Assembly: GCA_963628035.1 (NCBI GenBank)
Contig: CAVGED010000128.1
Coordinates: 1-64,000 of the forward strand
DNA: 64,000 nt
Reading direction: 5' to 3'
From: 14-2 sp963628035
Lineage (GTDB): Bacteria; Bacillota; Clostridia; Lachnospirales; Lachnospiraceae
In this document: positions 42,401 to 48,673 of the stretch, piece after piece
Numbering within the stretch: position 1 is the first letter of the stretch
Layout of the letters: the number at the start of each line of letters is the position of its first letter
Program-made: the position numbers and the translations under genes
The notes under the pieces: model-generated
The model's database searches: none
Told to the model about the DNA's origin: nothing
Seen by the model: only the letters and a program-made list of their open reading frames with translations

Positions 42401-44917
42401 GACGGGCAGCACATCACTTTCGGCGGCATCTCCCCAGAGATTACGCTAAGACCCCATCAGGTCAACGCCATCGCCCATATCCTTTACGGCGGCAATACGC
42501 TCCTTGCCCACAAGGTAGGGGCAGGCAAGACCTTTGAGATGGTAGCCGCCGCACAGGAAAGCAAGCGGTTAGGCTTGTGCCAGAAATCCATGTTTGTCGT
42601 ACCCAACCACCTTGTGGGGCAATGGGCTTCCGAGTACCTGCGGCTCTATCCGAGTGCCAATATTCTCGTTACCACCAAGCAGGATTTTGAAACCGCCAAC
42701 CGAAAAAAGTTTTGCGGCAGGATTGCCACGGGCGATTACGACGCAGTTATTATCGGACATTCGCAGTTTGAAAAAATCCAGATGAGCGTGGAACGGCAAC
42801 GAGAACAGCTCCAACGGCAGCTTGACGATATAGAGATGGGCATTGACGAGGTGCAGAAATCCCACGGCGAGCAGTTCACGGTCAAGCAGCTTATGAAAAC
42901 GAGGAAAGGCATTGAAGCCAAGCTCAAAAAATTAAACGATACCAAGCGGAAGGATACGGTCATCGACTTTGAGCAGTTGGGCGTTGACAGGCTTTTCATT
43001 GACGAGAGCCATTTTTACAAAAATCTGTACCTTTACACGAAGATGCGGAATGTGGGCGGCATCGCCCAGACCGAAGCCCAGAAGTCAAGCGACCTCTTTA
43101 TGAAATGCCGCTATCTGGACGAAATCACGGGCAGCCGTGGCACGATTTTTGCCACAGGTACGCCTATCAGTAACTCGATGGTAGAAATGTACTCCGTGCA
43201 GAGATATTTGCAGTACGACACCCTCGCAAGAAATGGCTTGCAGCATTTTGACAGTTGGGCGTCCACCTTTGGCGAAACGGTCACAGCGTTGGAACTCGCA
43301 CCCGAAGGCACGAATTACCGAGCCAAGACGAGGTTTGCCAAGTTCCACAACCTGCCAGAGCTGATGCAGATGTTCCGTGAGGTGGCGGATATTCAGACCG
43401 CCGATATGCTAAAGCTCCCCGTGCCGAAGGTCAACTACCACAACATCAAGACCAAGCCGAGCGAAATCCAGAGCGAAATGGTGGCTTCCCTTGCGAAACG
43501 GGCGGAGAAAATACGGGCAAGGCTTGTCGAGCCGCAAATCGACAATATGCTCAAAGTGACCAACGACGGGCGGAAACTTGCCCTTGACCAGAGGATGATA
43601 GACCCGATGCTGCCAGACGACCCGAACAGTAAAGTCAACGCCTGCATTGATAATGTGTACCGTATCTGGGAGGAACACGCCGATACAAAAGCAGCACAGC
43701 TCATTTTCTGCGACCTCTCCACCCCGAAAAATGACGGCACGTTCAATGTCTACGACGATATACGGGAGAAGCTCATCGCCCGTGGCGTTCCCGCCGAGCA
43801 GGTGCGGTTTATCCACGAAGCGAACACGGACGCACAGAAAAAGGAGCTTTTCGCAAAGGTCAGAAGCGGCGAGGTGCGTGTGTTACTCGGCTCTACCCAG
43901 AAAATGGGGGCAGGCACGAATGTGCAGGACAGGCTCATTGCCATCCATAACCTCGATTGCCCGTGGCGACCTTCGGATTTGGAGCAGCGTCAGGGCAGGA
44001 TTGAACGACAGGGAAATATGTTCCCAGAGGTGGAGGTTTACCGCTATGTGACGGAGCAGACCTTTGACGCATACCTCTATCAGCTTGTGGAAAGCAAGCA
44101 GAAATTTATCTCGCAGATAATGACGAGCAAAAGCCCCGTGCGTTCCGCCGAGGATGTGGACGAGGTGGCTCTTTCCTTTGCGGAAGTCAAAATGCTTGCC
44201 ACAGGCGATGAACGGTTTAAGGAAAAAATGGACTTGGATATGCAGGTGTCGAAGCTGAAAGTATTGAAGCAGAGCTATCTTTCCGAGCATTACGACCTTG
44301 AGGATAAGATACTAAAATACTTTCCCCAGACCATTCAGAAATACGAGGAACTCATCGCAGGCTATGAAAGCGACGCCGCCCTTGTCGAGCAGCACAAGAT
44401 ACAGGGAGAGGAAAAGTTCTGCCCCATGACTATAAAGGGCGTGACCTATAAGGAGAAATCGGACGCAGGCGAAATGCTTTTGGCGGTCTGCAAGGAAAAT
44501 CCCCTTGCAAATCCCGTGGAAATCGGCAGCTACCGTGGCTTTCGGATGGAGGTTTATTATGATACCCTGAACACCCATTACTGTCTTAATCTCTGCGGAG
44601 CAGCAAAGCACAAGGTAGAGTTAGGAACTGACGCTCTGGGAAACCTGACCCGAATAGAGAACGAGCTTGCGAAGCTCCCCGCCAGACTGGAAGCCGCCAA
44701 GACCCGAAAGGCGGAAACCTTAGAGCAGCTTGCCAACGCAAAGACCGAGGTATTAAAGCCCTTTGCCTTTGAGGATGAGCTGAAAGAAAAGACGGAACGG
44801 CTGAACGCCCTCAACATCGAGCTTAATCTGGACGAGAAAGACACTTCCGTTTTGGATACCGAGCCAGAGCAAACCGAGGAACAGCCCGAAAGAAAATGTG
44901 CCAGCCGTGAGCGATAA
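36461..44917 (+). CDS. giant N6-adenine methylase / SNF2-type helicase (DarB-like) protein
   Basis: This 2818-residue cytoplasmic protein has an ArdC-like N-terminus (about 1-120: FDEQLLIYAQRPDAVAVA, WVNKDSKGIAVFD). A low-complexity linker (about 275-400) follows, then polyvalent-protein modules with a repeated SLRNVEF / SLRDITF motif. An N6-adenine methylase core has LEPSCGTGNFFG (about 1347) and NVPFG (about 1412). A superfamily 2 helicase has AHKVGAGKTFEM (about 2015), DESHFYKN (about 2181) and QRQGRIERQGN (about 2510). The layout matches the methylase-helicase antirestriction proteins typified by phage P1 DarB. It may protect incoming ICE DNA. A tnpV-like gene lies in another frame inside the linker. 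Confidence 0.82.
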   Translation: MAAKYQLITELYQRTSKTVTRNPQAWQNFLSSACRNYKCRFDEQLLIYAQRPDAVAVAKLETWNKQFKRWVNKDSKGIAVFDTKGRRNTLKYYFDVSDTHEGYYGSRPVPIWQMSGRYEQAVIERLSDRFGEVGNGGLADVLMETARNAVEDNLQDYTAQLRGYVKDSFLEELDDYNIEVIYKRLATNSVAYMLMSRCGIDTAEYFDREDFADITNFNTPQTLNAIGIATSDIAEMALREISLSIRNVQMAEKNQNRTFAQQSRNRYDVGREQPERSEYNERNHLHQTGGLPYSRPHITDRARTSAWQVRYDAQGLSGEAQTSDLPEPVDNGRAEQLPAPDGAGGVAEVGAFDEAALRTAGRDGGIEGESPDAVAGAYEQHPQSGGGSHPQRTDLQLTPQESEPQAKDDWQAEGVPSVQLEPEPAEGSVANENEVTANLPTVEEQIEMIAEAEDEKSSAFAVSQEDIDSVLLKGSSFQNGKYRIYRQFQKNEDSKSNIAFLKNEYGTGGGTHDYPDGTRGGEWHDAKGIGIEKQGSYTNPDLRLSWSKVEKRLRELIKNDRYLNAKEKEHYADFLESIEASQYEIDTQRKIARQRFIESKRELPPADKRDTLSLRLSDFIRDLDGYEKSLLSEVGRTDFADMTAEQMEIQLADPAAVQQLVDFLKSVQGKTADVYSRSNAWRFSQELMELHPIRYLFHEDDVVYIGADKYEISAFDENAVSLRNVEFPLFGKELSRADFEEKLKENPANDHLKVIVTDTAKSEIPSEKQADGITLSIGFSEHPAFYDRELNDRYTDLSFALGNRLLGVLDEKQHRERENEDNHVGWYHKTDFTIQAVIGGEEHTYEGRFDIGDGEGDLIAHIKNYYDYCLSPSCPYIAEWKRQGEDYYNEQMESLRFGRDVFVPFLTQHTELTPEDETLLAEIMSFENEWFVPVKEAEKSVADREIDILYAVLSQMKMDDIGLSYADNEIVARDDENEWRGMEFYHFLIDEAMSFDENGELSGMVMDAEVFADFKQLAEEKGVPIVSAPAVPRYTVEQTSDAFADPFIIRDNTVPEGQDGQYYDVGGVYQTFETEEEAQENADTLNSAEHITELFAAKDAEREAAKQENADLIGRKITIDNRSYFIESVNEIGGDVSLRDITFQNNVGFPINRVEKIGYIRRLLKQQAEKKLPPEEKTDAPTELITETVAEYPAVENGLPYDIVIQTIWTGEPEQKQEKEIPALSADRRNYRITDNSLGIGGAKEKFRNNMAAVNLLHELQLENRLATPEEQETLSKYVGWGGLSMAFDENNAAWANEFTELYASLSPEEYRAAKESTLTAFYTPPVVIKAMYEALDRLGFTQGNILEPSCGTGNFFGLLPESMAGSKLHGVEIDPLTGAIAKQLYQKANIAVEGFEDTKLPDSHFDVVLGNVPFGEFKVDDSRYNAQKFLIHDYFFAKALDKVRTGGVVMFVTSKGTMDKASPEVRKYIAQRAELLGAVRLPDNTFRANAGTEVTSDILILQKRDRIVDVEPDWIYLDTDENGVTMNSYFVEHPKMVLGRMVNETTRFGKLEAACKADKDRPLSELLSEAMQRIDGEIPDYEAEIDEISDEQDNSIPADPNVRNFSYTLVDGQVYFRENDRMTPATLSMTAANRVKGLLEIRDCVRKLIDYQTNDCPDELIRTEQETLNRLYDAFTAKYGLINNRGNYLAFAADESYFLLCSLEVLDDEGNFKRKADMFSKRTIKPHREITSVETASEALALSIGEKARVDLPYMAQLTGKPQEEIAEELRGVIFRVPNSEPAKYVTADEYLSGDVREKLKIAEIAAKSDPALSLNVEALKQVIPKDLSAAEISVRLGTTWIPETDIQQFVMELLTPSSHAAGRLRVRYTSYNGDWFIENKSSDFGNVKAESTYGTKRASAYRIIEDTLNLKDTRIFDYIYEDGNKKAVFNQKETMAAQAKQEVIKQAFQDWIWKDPERRNRLVRYYNDTFNSKRPREYDGQHITFGGISPEITLRPHQVNAIAHILYGGNTLLAHKVGAGKTFEMVAAAQESKRLGLCQKSMFVVPNHLVGQWASEYLRLYPSANILVTTKQDFETANRKKFCGRIATGDYDAVIIGHSQFEKIQMSVERQREQLQRQLDDIEMGIDEVQKSHGEQFTVKQLMKTRKGIEAKLKKLNDTKRKDTVIDFEQLGVDRLFIDESHFYKNLYLYTKMRNVGGIAQTEAQKSSDLFMKCRYLDEITGSRGTIFATGTPISNSMVEMYSVQRYLQYDTLARNGLQHFDSWASTFGETVTALELAPEGTNYRAKTRFAKFHNLPELMQMFREVADIQTADMLKLPVPKVNYHNIKTKPSEIQSEMVASLAKRAEKIRARLVEPQIDNMLKVTNDGRKLALDQRMIDPMLPDDPNSKVNACIDNVYRIWEEHADTKAAQLIFCDLSTPKNDGTFNVYDDIREKLIARGVPAEQVRFIHEANTDAQKKELFAKVRSGEVRVLLGSTQKMGAGTNVQDRLIAIHNLDCPWRPSDLEQRQGRIERQGNMFPEVEVYRYVTEQTFDAYLYQLVESKQKFISQIMTSKSPVRSAEDVDEVALSFAEVKMLATGDERFKEKMDLDMQVSKLKVLKQSYLSEHYDLEDKILKYFPQTIQKYEELIAGYESDAALVEQHKIQGEEKFCPMTIKGVTYKEKSDAGEMLLAVCKENPLANPVEIGSYRGFRMEVYYDTLNTHYCLNLCGAAKHKVELGTDALGNLTRIENELAKLPARLEAAKTRKAETLEQLANAKTEVLKPFAFEDELKEKTERLNALNIELNLDEKDTSVLDTEPEQTEEQPERKCASRER
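37299..37652 (+). CDS. tnpV: TnpV-like protein nested in the methylase-helicase gene
   Basis: A 117-residue frame is read in a different phase from the enclosing giant gene, with its own AAAGGAGCG site 8 bp before the ATG. The product (EITYTKQGDYLIPDLTLP, then GRYAMMHRDYLEKHKR, then a helical end AEEVILREL) matches the TnpV family known from Tn4451-type and other Clostridial elements. The giant protein is low-complexity (Gly/Ala/Pro/Gln-rich) over exactly this stretch. The nested frame is therefore probably a real overprinted gene. TnpV is dispensable for Tn4451 excision in published work and its role is unclear. Confidence 0.75.
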   Translation: MSEITYTKQGDYLIPDLTLPTEPELPLGRYAMMHRDYLEKHKRVTYLNLLTTGGLNSYLHQTEQAALQRLELLTKQLSEQQGVTEELKEKAPMQWLGLMNNIRSQAEEVILRELIYN

Positions 44918-44932
44918 TCTGCGTTTGCACAT

Positions 44933-44961
44933 TTGTATTGCTGAAAAGTGGGCAGTATAAT
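44933..44961 (+). promoter_or_regulatory. promoter after the methylase-helicase gene
   Basis: TTGTAT (44933-44938) and TATAAT (44956-44961) have a 17-bp spacer, 35 bp before the next start. Confidence 0.7.
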
Positions 44962-44996
44962 AGGTGTAGATTTAGAGAATGTCGGAGGTGATAGCG

Positions 44997-45326
44997 GTGT
45001 CTGATGCATTCAGATTTGAAACCTTTGTAGATGTCCACAGCAATATCTTCAACGAATATTTAAGCTCTGTCATCGCAAAGTTAGGTAAGGAAAACGAGGA
45101 ATACCAAGCGTTGCAGGATACGATTGAGAGCCTGTATAAGAAATATCCCGCCGTCTTAGGCGTGTGCGACAGCGAGCAGGCGGCAGAGCTGACGAAGGAA
45201 GAATGTGCGGCTCTTATCCAAGTGATGGAGCTGAAAAACCAACTTGTAGATATGGAATTGCAGTCGGTTTACCTGCGTGGCTGCTATGACGGCGTAGGCT
45301 ATCTGAAAAAAGCGGGAGTTTTATAA
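44997..45326 (+). CDS. small helical ICE protein
   Basis: This 109-residue acidic helical protein (NIFNEYLSSVIAKLGKENEE, then YLRGCYDGVGYLKKAGVL) starts best at GTG 44997, 6 bp after GGAGGTG. It has its own promoter and a following terminator-like ACGGC/GCCGT hairpin at about 45351-45373. It resembles DUF6809-type proteins by impression only. Function unknown. Confidence 0.6.
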   Translation: MSDAFRFETFVDVHSNIFNEYLSSVIAKLGKENEEYQALQDTIESLYKKYPAVLGVCDSEQAAELTKEECAALIQVMELKNQLVDMELQSVYLRGCYDGVGYLKKAGVL

Positions 45327-45374
45327 CGGACTGACCGAAGAAAACGGCGGCGTTGGCGTGAAGCTGATGCCGTC

Positions 45375-45394
45375 TTTTACATAGCCGCAGAGGT
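45375..45394 (+). repeat. direct repeat, left copy, flanking the AT-rich gene
   Basis: TTTTACATAGCCG (45375-45387) followed by CAGAGGT. The same 13 bp followed by AGAGGT occurs at 46307-46325, 932 bp away. The copies differ by a single C. Confidence 0.75.
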
Positions 45395-45450
45395 AGAAAA
45401 ATTCATAAAAATGTGATACGATTTTATTCGCAGAAAGAGGTGGTAGAATA

Positions 45451-46299
45451 ATGTATATAGACACGCACACAAAAGAAACAATGGAAATTTCTATCTGTTC
45501 TTATCTTGGCGTTACTTTTAAAGATTTATTTGACCTATTTGAATTTGCAGGCAATGAAGCTCAACAAGACCAATTCGTTGATGGTGGTAAATTGAATGAT
45601 GTGTTCAACTCTTTTATAGAAACTCATATACCAAGCCAAGAATTGGATGAAGTTTTATTCTTTCATTTAAGCAGACGATTAAATACTTCTAATGATTGTA
45701 ATGCAGGGAATAATCTTTTTGAACTGTTATCAAGAGAAAATGCTATAACACATTTTTTGAAAGAACACGATGTGGAATTTTCTGTCTGCGATAAATATTT
45801 GAAGTTGATATATAAAGGAAGCGAAGTATCACTTGAAGATACTAACCAAGAATATATTCCATATTTGAGGTGGCGTTTAGGGCATAACACAAATAGAATT
45901 GATTTTTGTTTTAATGGTTTTTTGCTTAAAGATTTGTTATACCGAAATAATTATGCCAGAGAATTATATGATGTGCCAGAATTTATAGGAATTTTAGCTG
46001 ATTTCTTAAAGTGTAGAAGTATAGGAACAGATTTTTTTGAAAATAGCACATACTATTGTTTCGAGTATTGTGTTCCCTTAGAGAAAATCGTGTTTGATGA
46101 TGATGAAAAATTGAACAGTAAGGAAAAACAGGTATATTTACTTAATCGAATTTTGAACAGACTATATGAGTATTATACATTAGACATTGAATATATATTT
46201 GACCATGAAAATCCCGTAATTAGGTTAGCGGATAGTGATACAATGGATGAGAAATATTTTGTTGCGAAAGAAAAAATAAGTTGGGATATGCTTAAATAA
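45451..46299 (+). CDS. AT-rich orphan cargo gene
   Basis: This 282-residue soluble protein has no motif I can assign. It is rich in Phe, Tyr, Asn, Asp and Leu, with predicted mixed helices and strands, and no membrane segment. Its DNA is visibly much more AT-rich than the ICE genes on both sides, and it uses AT-ending codons, so it was probably acquired separately. AAAGAGGTGG precedes the ATG. It is framed by direct repeats and ends before a strong terminator. Such single-gene cargo in conjugative elements is often defensive or toxic, but nothing in the sequence shows this. Confidence 0.65.
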   Translation: MYIDTHTKETMEISICSYLGVTFKDLFDLFEFAGNEAQQDQFVDGGKLNDVFNSFIETHIPSQELDEVLFFHLSRRLNTSNDCNAGNNLFELLSRENAITHFLKEHDVEFSVCDKYLKLIYKGSEVSLEDTNQEYIPYLRWRLGHNTNRIDFCFNGFLLKDLLYRNNYARELYDVPEFIGILADFLKCRSIGTDFFENSTYYCFEYCVPLEKIVFDDDEKLNSKEKQVYLLNRILNRLYEYYTLDIEYIFDHENPVIRLADSDTMDEKYFVAKEKISWDMLK

Positions 46300-46306
46300 T
46301 GATTGT

Positions 46307-46325
46307 TTTTACATAGCCGAGAGGT
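46307..46325 (+). repeat. direct repeat, right copy, flanking the AT-rich gene
   Basis: TTTTACATAGCCG (46307-46319) plus AGAGGT repeats the sequence at 45375. In this copy the repeat is also the 5' arm of a terminator. Confidence 0.75.
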
Positions 46326-46363
46326 TTTCTTAACGGAAAATCCCTCGGCTTATTTTATTTTCA
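46315..46363 (+). terminator. intrinsic terminator of the AT-rich gene
   Basis: AGCCGAGAGGTTTTC pairs imperfectly with GAAAATCCCTCGGCT around TTAACG, followed by TATTTTATTTT. Confidence 0.8.
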
Positions 46364-46376
46364 AGGAGGTGCATGA

Positions 46377-46724
46377 TTGAACTATCAGGAGTACAGACAA
46401 TCCCTTAACCGAAAGCTGACTGAAAAAGTACAGCGGGAGCTTTCCGTTTTTCGGGAGGAAATGCAGGGCAAGCCGCCGCAGGAAATTTACGATGCGGCGT
46501 ATCAAATCGCCTTAAAGAGCGATATTGCCGAGTGCTTCTCCGATGCAGATTATTCCCCGCAGGCGGCAAAAGCCCTGATGAAATCCCCCAATCTGTTGCA
46601 GGAAATCTATGAGGAATGGCTTGGGCGGGATTATTCCCACATGGAGGATTTACGCCAGACCATAACGGATTTTAAGGACTATATGGTTAAGACGGAGAAA
46701 ATACTGTCTGGGAAAGAAAGGTGA
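46377..46724 (+). CDS. DUF3848-like ICE protein
   Basis: This 115-residue helical acidic protein resembles DUF3848, found next to the primase-like and methylase-helicase genes in related elements. The start is TTG 46377 behind AAGGAGGTG. Typical phrases are PQEIYDAAYQIALKSDI and EWLGRDYSHMEDL. It is followed after 7 bp by the toprim gene, so co-translation is likely. Function unknown. Confidence 0.65.
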   Translation: MNYQEYRQSLNRKLTEKVQRELSVFREEMQGKPPQEIYDAAYQIALKSDIAECFSDADYSPQAAKALMKSPNLLQEIYEEWLGRDYSHMEDLRQTITDFKDYMVKTEKILSGKER

Positions 46725-46731
46725 CTGCCCA

Positions 46732-47715
46732 TTGAGAAGAAACCGACCCTATGTGCAGCTTGCCCCAGAGGTCATCGAGCAGGCACGGCAGATGGACTTG
46801 CTTTCTTACCTGCAACGGTATGAGCCGAGCAACCTGAAGCGTGTGGCGGGCAATGTCTATTGTACGAGGGAACACGACAGCTTAAAGATTTCCAACGGCA
46901 AATGGTACTGGTGGTCAAGAGGTATCGGCGGCGTTTCCGCCCTCGATTATCTCATCAAGGTCAGGGAGTACGGTTTTGTGGAAGCTGTCGAAGCCCTCAC
47001 AGGCATTACGGCGGAGTGGAAACCGCCGCCCCCTGCGACAAAGAAAGATGAGCCGAAGGTGCTGCTTCTGCCAGAGAAAAATCCAAACGCAGACCGAGTG
47101 ACAGATTACCTGTTCGGGCGTGGCATTGATTTTTCGCTCATTCAGGAGTGCATTGCGGAGGGCATTATCTTTGAGAGCAGGAAGTACCACAACGCTGTTT
47201 TTGTCGGCAAGGACGCAAATGGTGTGCCAAAGTATGCGGCGTTACGGAGTACGCTCGGCAGCTCCTTTAAGGGCGACGCATCGGGCAGCGACAAGCGGTA
47301 TTCGTTCCGACTTCTGGCAAGAGAGCCGACAGACAAGGTGCATTTATTTGAAGCCGCCATTGATTTATTGTCCTATGCCACCTACCTCAAATGCGAGGGA
47401 AAGGATTACCGTGCGGAAAACCTGCTCTCCCTGTCGGGCGTGTATCAGCCCAAAAAGGAGATTTCCGAGAGCAAAATCCCCGTTGCCCTCTCCACCTACC
47501 TGCGGGAAAATCCGCAAATCAAGACCATTATCCTGCATTTGGACAATGACAAGACAGGCAGGCTATGTACTGCCGCCTTAACCGAATTACTGAAAAAGGA
47601 TTATAAAATCGTTGACAACCCGCCGCCCGCAGGCAAGGATGTCAACGATTTTTTAATGTCCTATCTGGGGCTTGCAAGGCAAAAGCCCGCCCGTGAAAGG
47701 AGTGATGCCCGTTGA
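46732..47715 (+). CDS. DUF3991/toprim-domain primase-like protein
   Basis: This 327-residue protein has an N-terminal CHC2-like region without all zinc ligands (LLSYLQRYEPSNLKRVAGN, REHDSLKISNGKWYWW, GGVSALDYLI), as in DUF3991, and a C-terminal toprim domain. In the toprim domain VHLFEAAIDLLS holds the Glu and IILHLDNDKTG the Asp pair. It probably primes or processes DNA during ICE transfer or replication. The start is TTG 46732. Confidence 0.8.
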   Translation: MRRNRPYVQLAPEVIEQARQMDLLSYLQRYEPSNLKRVAGNVYCTREHDSLKISNGKWYWWSRGIGGVSALDYLIKVREYGFVEAVEALTGITAEWKPPPPATKKDEPKVLLLPEKNPNADRVTDYLFGRGIDFSLIQECIAEGIIFESRKYHNAVFVGKDANGVPKYAALRSTLGSSFKGDASGSDKRYSFRLLAREPTDKVHLFEAAIDLLSYATYLKCEGKDYRAENLLSLSGVYQPKKEISESKIPVALSTYLRENPQIKTIILHLDNDKTGRLCTAALTELLKKDYKIVDNPPPAGKDVNDFLMSYLGLARQKPARERSDAR

Positions 47716-47803
47716 TTGTATAGCAGATTTTCTGAAGAAACGCAGTGAAAGCAACCCTAAATTTAAGAATGAAAGCGAGGATTTAACCATTGAAAAAGTA
47801 TGA
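47705..47803 (+). CDS. 32-residue coupled small protein
   Basis: An ATG at 47705 lies behind AAAGGAG and overlaps the toprim gene by 11 bp. It encodes 32 charged residues (CIADFLKKRSESNPKFKNES) and overlaps the next gene's start by 14 bp. The ribosome binding site and overlaps suggest translation, but it may be only a coupling leader. Confidence 0.45.
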   Translation: MPVDCIADFLKKRSESNPKFKNESEDLTIEKV

Positions 47804-48095
47804 TGTAACGCTCACAGGACACTATGAAAAGACCATTTCCGTCTATGCCGACAGCCCAAAGCAGGCGGCGGAGAAGGTCAAAATCATTCTCTTTGATACC
47901 GACCTTATCGAGTTTTCCGATGAGGATTTTGTCTGCGGCGAAGCCGATATTGCGGAAGCAGACGAGCATGATGAGGACGGCTGTAAAGAAACGGAGGGCG
48001 AGGACGAGTGTCTGGAGCATGAGGATTGTTCGGACTGTCTGTACTTCTGCCCCGTGCGTGGAGAATGTATGTATGAGGACGAGTGCGGAGAGTAA
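47790..48095 (+). CDS. DpnD/PcfM-like acidic protein with Cys-rich tail
   Basis: The 101-residue protein begins KKYDVTLTGHYEKTISVYA, a beta-rich pattern shared with the DpnD/PcfM C-terminal family of conjugative elements. It ends in a very acidic tail with Cys (CLEHEDCSDCLYFCPVRGEC) that could bind metal. The start is TTG 47790 with GAGGA upstream. It is the last gene before the oriT candidate. Confidence 0.65.
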   Translation: MKKYDVTLTGHYEKTISVYADSPKQAAEKVKIILFDTDLIEFSDEDFVCGEADIAEADEHDEDGCKETEGEDECLEHEDCSDCLYFCPVRGECMYEDECGE

Positions 48096-48109
48096 TGTCT
48101 TACCAAGCA

Positions 48110-48172
48110 CTGAATTTGGTTATCCATCTCCCGATGGACGCCCAAATTCGCTTGTTAGGGGAAATCCCCTAA
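48110..48172 (+). other. probable origin of transfer (oriT): two hairpins upstream of the relaxosome genes
   Basis: The first hairpin is nested. GAATTTGG (48112-48119) pairs with CCAAATTC (48142-48149), and inside it TCCATC (48123-48128) pairs with GATGGA (48133-48138) over a 4-base loop, with a symmetric 3-by-3 internal loop. The second hairpin is TTAGGGGA/TCCCCTAA (48155-48172). The 133-bp gap has no gene and lies directly before DUF3789, mobC and the relaxase, as oriT usually does. No nic site is assigned. Confidence 0.6.
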
Positions 48173-48228
48173 TACCCCATAAAAGAATATCCGCCCAAGT
48201 GTGGCGGTCAAGAAAGGAGTCTTAAAGA

Positions 48229-48381
48229 ATGAGTGAGTTTTTATTTTTCCTCATCGGCACAATGCTCGGCAGCGTCATCGGCGTTGTCTTTATGTGCCTG
48301 CTTCAGATTAACAGGCTCTCCGAAAGGAGGGAGGACTGCGATGCGAAAAAGAAATGTGCAGATACTTTTCCGTCTGAATGA
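48229..48381 (+). CDS. DUF3789-like single-pass membrane protein
   Basis: This 50-residue protein has an N-terminal hydrophobic segment (FLFFLIGTMLGSVIGVVFMCLL) and a charged tail, matching DUF3789 proteins found beside mobC in ICEs. AAAGGAG at 48213-48219 precedes the ATG. It overlaps mobC by 41 bp and carries the mobC ribosome binding site in its coding sequence. Confidence 0.7.
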   Translation: MSEFLFFLIGTMLGSVIGVVFMCLLQINRLSERREDCDAKKKCADTFPSE

Positions 48382-48673
48382 CGAGGAAGCCGCCTACCTC
48401 TATGGGCTTGTGGCAAAGTCAGGGCGGTCTAAGGAAGCGTTGCTTCGCTCCATGCTGATGGGCTATCGGCTCTGCGAGAAGCCAGACCCAGAGTTCTACC
48501 AGATAATGCGGGAGCTGTCGGCTATCGGAAACCGCATCAACCAGCTTGCGGCGAAAGCCAATGCCCTTGACTTCGTGGATGCACCCATGCTCCGTGAGGA
48601 AGCCAAGCGGTGGCGTGACTTCCGTCTGGAGGTCAGCAAAGCCTACCTGCTCCCCAGAAAGCAGACGGGATAA
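48341..48673 (+). CDS. mobC: MobC-like relaxosome accessory protein
   Basis: This 110-residue protein has an N-terminal ribbon-helix-helix-like region (NVQILFRLNDEEAAYLYGLV, KSGRSKEALLRSML) and the MobC helix pattern LSAIGNRINQLAAKAN. It should bind oriT and help the relaxase. I choose the start at 48341 behind GGAGGGAGGA. Its stop overlaps the first base of the relaxase gene. Confidence 0.82.
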   Translation: MRKRNVQILFRLNDEEAAYLYGLVAKSGRSKEALLRSMLMGYRLCEKPDPEFYQIMRELSAIGNRINQLAAKANALDFVDAPMLREEAKRWRDFRLEVSKAYLLPRKQTG

